Source: Methanobacteriota archaeon
GTDB lineage: Archaea > Halobacteriota > Methanosarcinia > Methanosarcinales > Methanoperedenaceae
Length of the DNA stretch: 26,247 nt
Reading direction: 5' to 3'
Assembly: GCA_018899795.1 (NCBI GenBank)
Contig: JAHIHJ010000052.1
Span: 1-26,247 of the forward strand
This document shows, piece after piece, positions 23,382 to 26,247 of the stretch. The notes below the pieces were generated by a model. It worked only from the letters and a program-made list of their open reading frames with translations. It was not told the origin of the DNA and ran no database searches. Every line of letters begins with the position of its first letter. The stretch's first letter is position 1. The translations under genes were made by a program, and so were the position numbers.

Positions 23382-26247
23382 TCATTTGCTGTCTCCCTCC
23401 TTTTTCCTCATTGCGATGTATGCCGCCCCTGTGATCATCATCAGGACAAGCCCTGCCGGGATCGCCGGTGTCCCCTTAGGTGTGGTTGCCGTAGCCTTCG
23501 GTGTTTCTGTCGGTGTTACTTCAGGCGTTGGCTCTGTTACCCCGGATGTTGTTCCTGAGGTGGTCGTTATTGCGAAGGGCGTGGAGAATAAATTGCTCTT
23601 TGCCTCAAAGAAGGTATGATTATCGTCTTTTGAAACCTCTTTTGTCTCAAGCGATATCCATGCATTGTCGCTGCCATTCCATTTGACCATTACGACATCC
23701 TTGCTTTTGACCTTGTTGTCGCTCATCCAGGAGTTCAGGATCTTGAAAACGATCAATCCTTCCTTGATGTTCTTGGGACTGTTAAAGCCGGACGCTCCAG
23801 CCCAGATATTGATGTTCTTATAAACGGTTCCGGGCGCCGAATAATTCACGAGAGTTGAAGTGCTCTTCAGCACCTCGACCGTTGTGGTTACTTCTCCAGA
23901 ATTGAAATTTCCGGTTATATTCACATATACTATCGGGTCGGCGAGCTTGAAGAAGAACGCTGCGACCTTGTCCTTGAAGACATACGCGTCAGCTCTTTCC
24001 TTTAACAGGATATTCGAGAAGTTCTCTGCTGAGGCGCCTCCGCCTCCGCCGCCACCGCCTCCGCCGCCACTGCTGCTGGAGGTGGTGGTCTGTGCTGGTG
24101 GAACATACAGTTCGCCCGAAACTGCGAACTCGCTAAGCTCAGTCAGGTTAGCCCATACAAAATTATTGGTAGTGTCAACACCTGCGTTGTTCACGTATGG
24201 GAACGAACCTGCACCTGAGAGCCAATCCCACATAGATGAGGAAGTGTTCCATCTATACAGCCTTAGCGTGCTCTCAACATACGAGCTAACTTCAGCTTCT
24301 GTATAGTTCACATAGATTATCACATACGATAGATTGTTTCTGATGCTGCTGCTTACACTCACGTTCACGTATATCCCCGGGTTTGTAATGGTCAACTCAT
24401 TAGAGGTCATGTTAATCCTCGATTGAGTGATGTTTATAGCGCCAACGCTTGTGTTATTAGTGAACAAATACAGGGTGGTATTGGAAAGAGGAGCATTGAC
24501 AACTGTTGAGTTGTTTGCCTGGGTAACCACACTTTCATTATTCGTAATGAATACAGTAGCAAATTGTATTCTTTGAGTGCTGTTGATATTCCCTGTGGTA
24601 TCGTTTGCGAGTATGGTTACATTGAAGCGACCGTATTGTGCAGTATCAGTGAAATTATAATAAAATAAACTGCCACCGGTTGCGTTCATGGGATAATTTA
24701 TTGAAGTGCTGTTTGGAAATGTTACTCTTGCAAAGACTTCACTTTGATTCACCAGCGACACTTCATCAAGTGAGGTAATATTTGCCGATATATTTGTAAA
24801 GCTGCTTACATCAATGAACTGAAATGATAGTGAAACATTTGTTACCGAGGGCGGGGTGTTGTCTATGGAAACATTGATTTGCACACTGTTATTTATGTTT
24901 CCTGCATGGTCAAAGAAGGTCACATTCAAGGAATAATTGTCATCGGTTATGAATTTATCAAATGTGGCATTGCCTCTCCAGATACCTGATTGGTTAGTGA
25001 GTTCTATCCTGCCCGTATTGTTTATCAGGGATACATTCACAGATGCGTTTTTCAGCCCTGCTGAAGTGCTATTAATCAAAGGATCATCAGCAGATGCAAT
25101 GAACCCTATGATGCTGCGGTTGTTTGCGGCGCTCCCGCGCTGGTAAGTGACAGGGTTGATGGTGATATTGTTGGGGGGTGTGTTGTCCACGATTACAGAT
25201 ATTTGCACAGTATCATTTTTGTTGCTCGCGTTGTCGTAGGTAGTGATGTTCAGGCGGTAGGTTCCGTCAGAGGTATTTACAATTACGGTTGAGTTTGTGT
25301 AGAATCCGCTGTTGTTGTTCAAGATGATGATCCCAAGGCTGCCGTTGACCTGAGAGGCGTTGACCGTGGCGTTTTTGACACCCGCGGGGTAATCTGAAAT
25401 AGATGCGTTAAGTGTGATGGATGTGCCATTTTTAGCAGCGGTGAGACCGGATGGGTAGTTGGTTTGAGCAGTAGTAATAGTGGGAGGAGTGTTATCAACA
25501 ATCACGGTTATCTGTACGGTATTATTTAAGTTGCCCGCATTATCATAAGCAGTGATGTTCAAATAATATATTCCATCTGATGTATTCACTATCACACTTG
25601 AATTTGTCCAGAATCCGCTATTGTTGTTTAGTATAATATTTCCGAGGCTGCTGTTGACATGAGAGGCGTTGACTGTGGCGTTTTTAACACCAGTTCCAAG
25701 GTCGATAATTGTTGCATTAAGGGTTATTAGGCTTCCGTTCCTTGCTGCATTTTGATTAGCTGGATAAACGGTTGGATTTGCAGTAACAGTCGGTGAGCGA
25801 GTATCCACTGTTACTACCCTCAGTTCAGTTACATTCCAGTTATTTAGAAGATCATTACCCCAGACCCTAAATCTGTAATTTCCATCCGAAAGACCAGTTT
25901 TATTTTTATACCAGCTCATTCCCGAACCACTGATACTTTCATTCACTCCATTCCATTCAAGGCTGGGTGTTATCAAATTCTCATTCGAAGTTACAGTGAC
26001 ATAAACATAATTCAGCGTCAGGTTAGAATTATTAGAAGGTGTAGGGCTAGCGAAAGATATAGTGGGGGGAGTTGCATCAATAGTTAAAGTATCTGATGCA
26101 TAAGATGTTTCCCAGTTACTTCCTGTATTTTGGGCACGGACATAAATTGTATGAGTGCCATCAGAAAGTGCAGATGTTGTGAAAGTAAAGTCCTCGCTGC
26201 TGCTGTTAAACGAACCATCAACAGGTGAAGCACTTGTCCACGAGCCA
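23382..26247 (-). CDS. Large PGF-pre-PGF surface protein with Ig-like repeats (N-terminus outside window)
   Basis: The frame stays open to the window edge (the last complete codons read GSWTSASPV), so the protein is partial; the apparent start at 25976 is only an internal TTG. From the N-terminal side it holds beta-sandwich (Ig/fibronectin-like) modules, including three tandem units of 103, 103 and 108 residues beginning near DNTPP (25497-25805, 25188-25496, 24864-25187). A further threonine/asparagine-rich region follows, then 11 consecutive Gly codons (24036-24068). Next is the PGF-pre-PGF domain (about 23560-24030), a Thr/Pro-rich linker, a membrane helix (IPAGLVLMMITGAAYIAM) and a basic end. 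N-glycosylation sequons are very dense. It is most likely a cell-surface or S-layer-associated adhesin-type protein. The end lacks a PGF tripeptide. Confidence 0.9.
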   Translation of the reverse strand, partial: GSWTSASPVDGSFNSSSEDFTFTTSALSDGTHTIYVRAQNTGSNWETSYASDTLTIDATPPTISFASPTPSNNSNLTLNYVYVTVTSNENLITPSLEWNGVNESISGSGMSWYKNKTGLSDGNYRFRVWGNDLLNNWNVTELRVVTVDTRSPTVTANPTVYPANQNAARNGSLITLNATIIDLGTGVKNATVNASHVNSSLGNIILNNNSGFWTNSSVIVNTSDGIYYLNITAYDNAGNLNNTVQITVIVDNTPPTITTAQTNYPSGLTAAKNGTSITLNASISDYPAGVKNATVNASQVNGSLGIIILNNNSGFYTNSTVIVNTSDGTYRLNITTYDNASNKNDTVQISVIVDNTPPNNITINPVTYQRGSAANNRSIIGFIASADDPLINSTSAGLKNASVNVSLINNTGRIELTNQSGIWRGNATFDKFITDDNYSLNVTFFDHAGNINNSVQINVSIDNTPPSVTNVSLSFQFIDVSSFTNISANITSLDEVSLVNQSEVFARVTFPNSTSINYPMNATGGSLFYYNFTDTAQYGRFNVTILANDTTGNINSTQRIQFATVFITNNESVVTQANNSTVVNAPLSNTTLYLFTNNTSVGAINITQSRINMTSNELTITNPGIYVNVSVSSSIRNNLSYVIIYVNYTEAEVSSYVESTLRLYRWNTSSSMWDWLSGAGSFPYVNNAGVDTTNNFVWANLTELSEFAVSGELYVPPAQTTTSSSSGGGGGGGGGGGASAENFSNILLKERADAYVFKDKVAAFFFKLADPIVYVNITGNFNSGEVTTTVEVLKSTSTLVNYSAPGTVYKNINIWAGASGFNSPKNIKEGLIVFKILNSWMSDNKVKSKDVVMVKWNGSDNAWISLETKEVSKDDNHTFFEAKSNLFSTPFAITTTSGTTSGVTEPTPEVTPTETPKATATTPKGTPAIPAGLVLMMITGAAYIAMRKKEGDSK
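24036..24068 (-). repeat. Poly-glycine codon tract
   Basis: Eleven GGN codons (GGC, GGA and GGT) sit between a Ser-rich linker and the PGF-pre-PGF domain. Such G-rich low-complexity tracts are typical at this position in the family and prone to length change. Confidence 0.8.
24864..25805 (-). repeat. Three tandem Ig-like repeat units, two nearly alike at DNA level
   Basis: Units 25497-25805 and 25188-25496 are both 309 bp. They share long DNA stretches, for example GAATCCGCT at 25302 and 25611 (309 bp apart) and the nearby GAGAGGCGTTGAC and GTGGCGTTTTT. The third unit (24864-25187, 324 bp) is more diverged. At protein level each has ITLNA, GVKNATVNAS, ILNNNSGF, NTSDG and YDNA-type blocks. 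Confidence 0.8.

Noticed and set aside
23860..24306. Plus-strand frame with a proline run opposite the surface protein
   Set aside because: The proline run is simply the complement of the poly-glycine codons of the real gene.

Overview
The window is archaeal. Most genes have a TATA-like box about 25-40 bp before a start codon with little or no leader. It also carries archaeal marker genes: a TFS zinc-ribbon transcript-cleavage factor, a DRG-type TGS GTPase, a DUF2551 protein, an NcsA-type tRNA thiolase, an archaeal TrmI, a PGF-CTERM-like tail and a PGF-pre-PGF surface protein. A multiheme c-type cytochrome with an archaeosortase-type tail, next to PAS-rich two-component genes, malate dehydrogenase and DapL, suggests a methanogen/ANME relative (Methanosarcinales, best guess the Methanoperedens/ANME-2d group). 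The genus is an inference; no rRNA or mcr gene is present.

Layout. (1) 1-1.9 kb: an AAA ATPase with a DUF234 nuclease-like C-terminus, convergent with the internally deleted remnant of a second family member. Each has duplicated palindromes at its promoter. (2) 1.98-10.1 kb, minus strand: a signalling block in the order REC, histidine kinase (broken), REC, histidine kinase, histidine kinase, REC-PAS, then malate dehydrogenase. The RECs and kinases are recognisable paralogues, and no regulator has a DNA-binding output domain. (3) 10.27-12.4 kb, plus strand, divergent from the signalling block: a two-gene operon of an unrecognised histidine-rich multipass membrane protein and a cytochrome with eight CXXCH motifs plus one CXXCM. 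It ends at a clear hairpin/T-run terminator. (4) 12.5-15.65 kb, minus strand: ncsA, a class I O-methyltransferase-like gene, a small orphan and trmI. (5) 15.7-19.7 kb, plus strand: a small acidic-tailed orphan, dapL, a trans-isoprenyl diphosphate synthase coupled to a COG2108-type radical SAM gene, and a DUF2551 gene. (6) 19.7-22 kb, minus strand: a compact operon DRG GTPase - Nudix - tfs - queD, with overlapping or 3-nt junctions. (7) 22-23.3 kb, plus strand: an M20 peptidase. (8) 23.4 kb to the window edge, minus strand: a large repeat-built surface protein whose N-terminus lies outside the window.

Most regions are ordinary archaeal housekeeping. The points most worth a second look are the membrane protein/cytochrome pair beside a divergent signalling cluster, the kinase that has lost its ATP lid and G boxes through an apparent microhomology deletion, the CXXCM heme site, the duplicated palindromes at the two ATPase promoters, and a 10-bp periodic repeat that supplies the stop codon of ncsA. 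No tRNA, rRNA, CRISPR array or transposase gene was recognised, and there is no gene-free stretch longer than about 210 bases.
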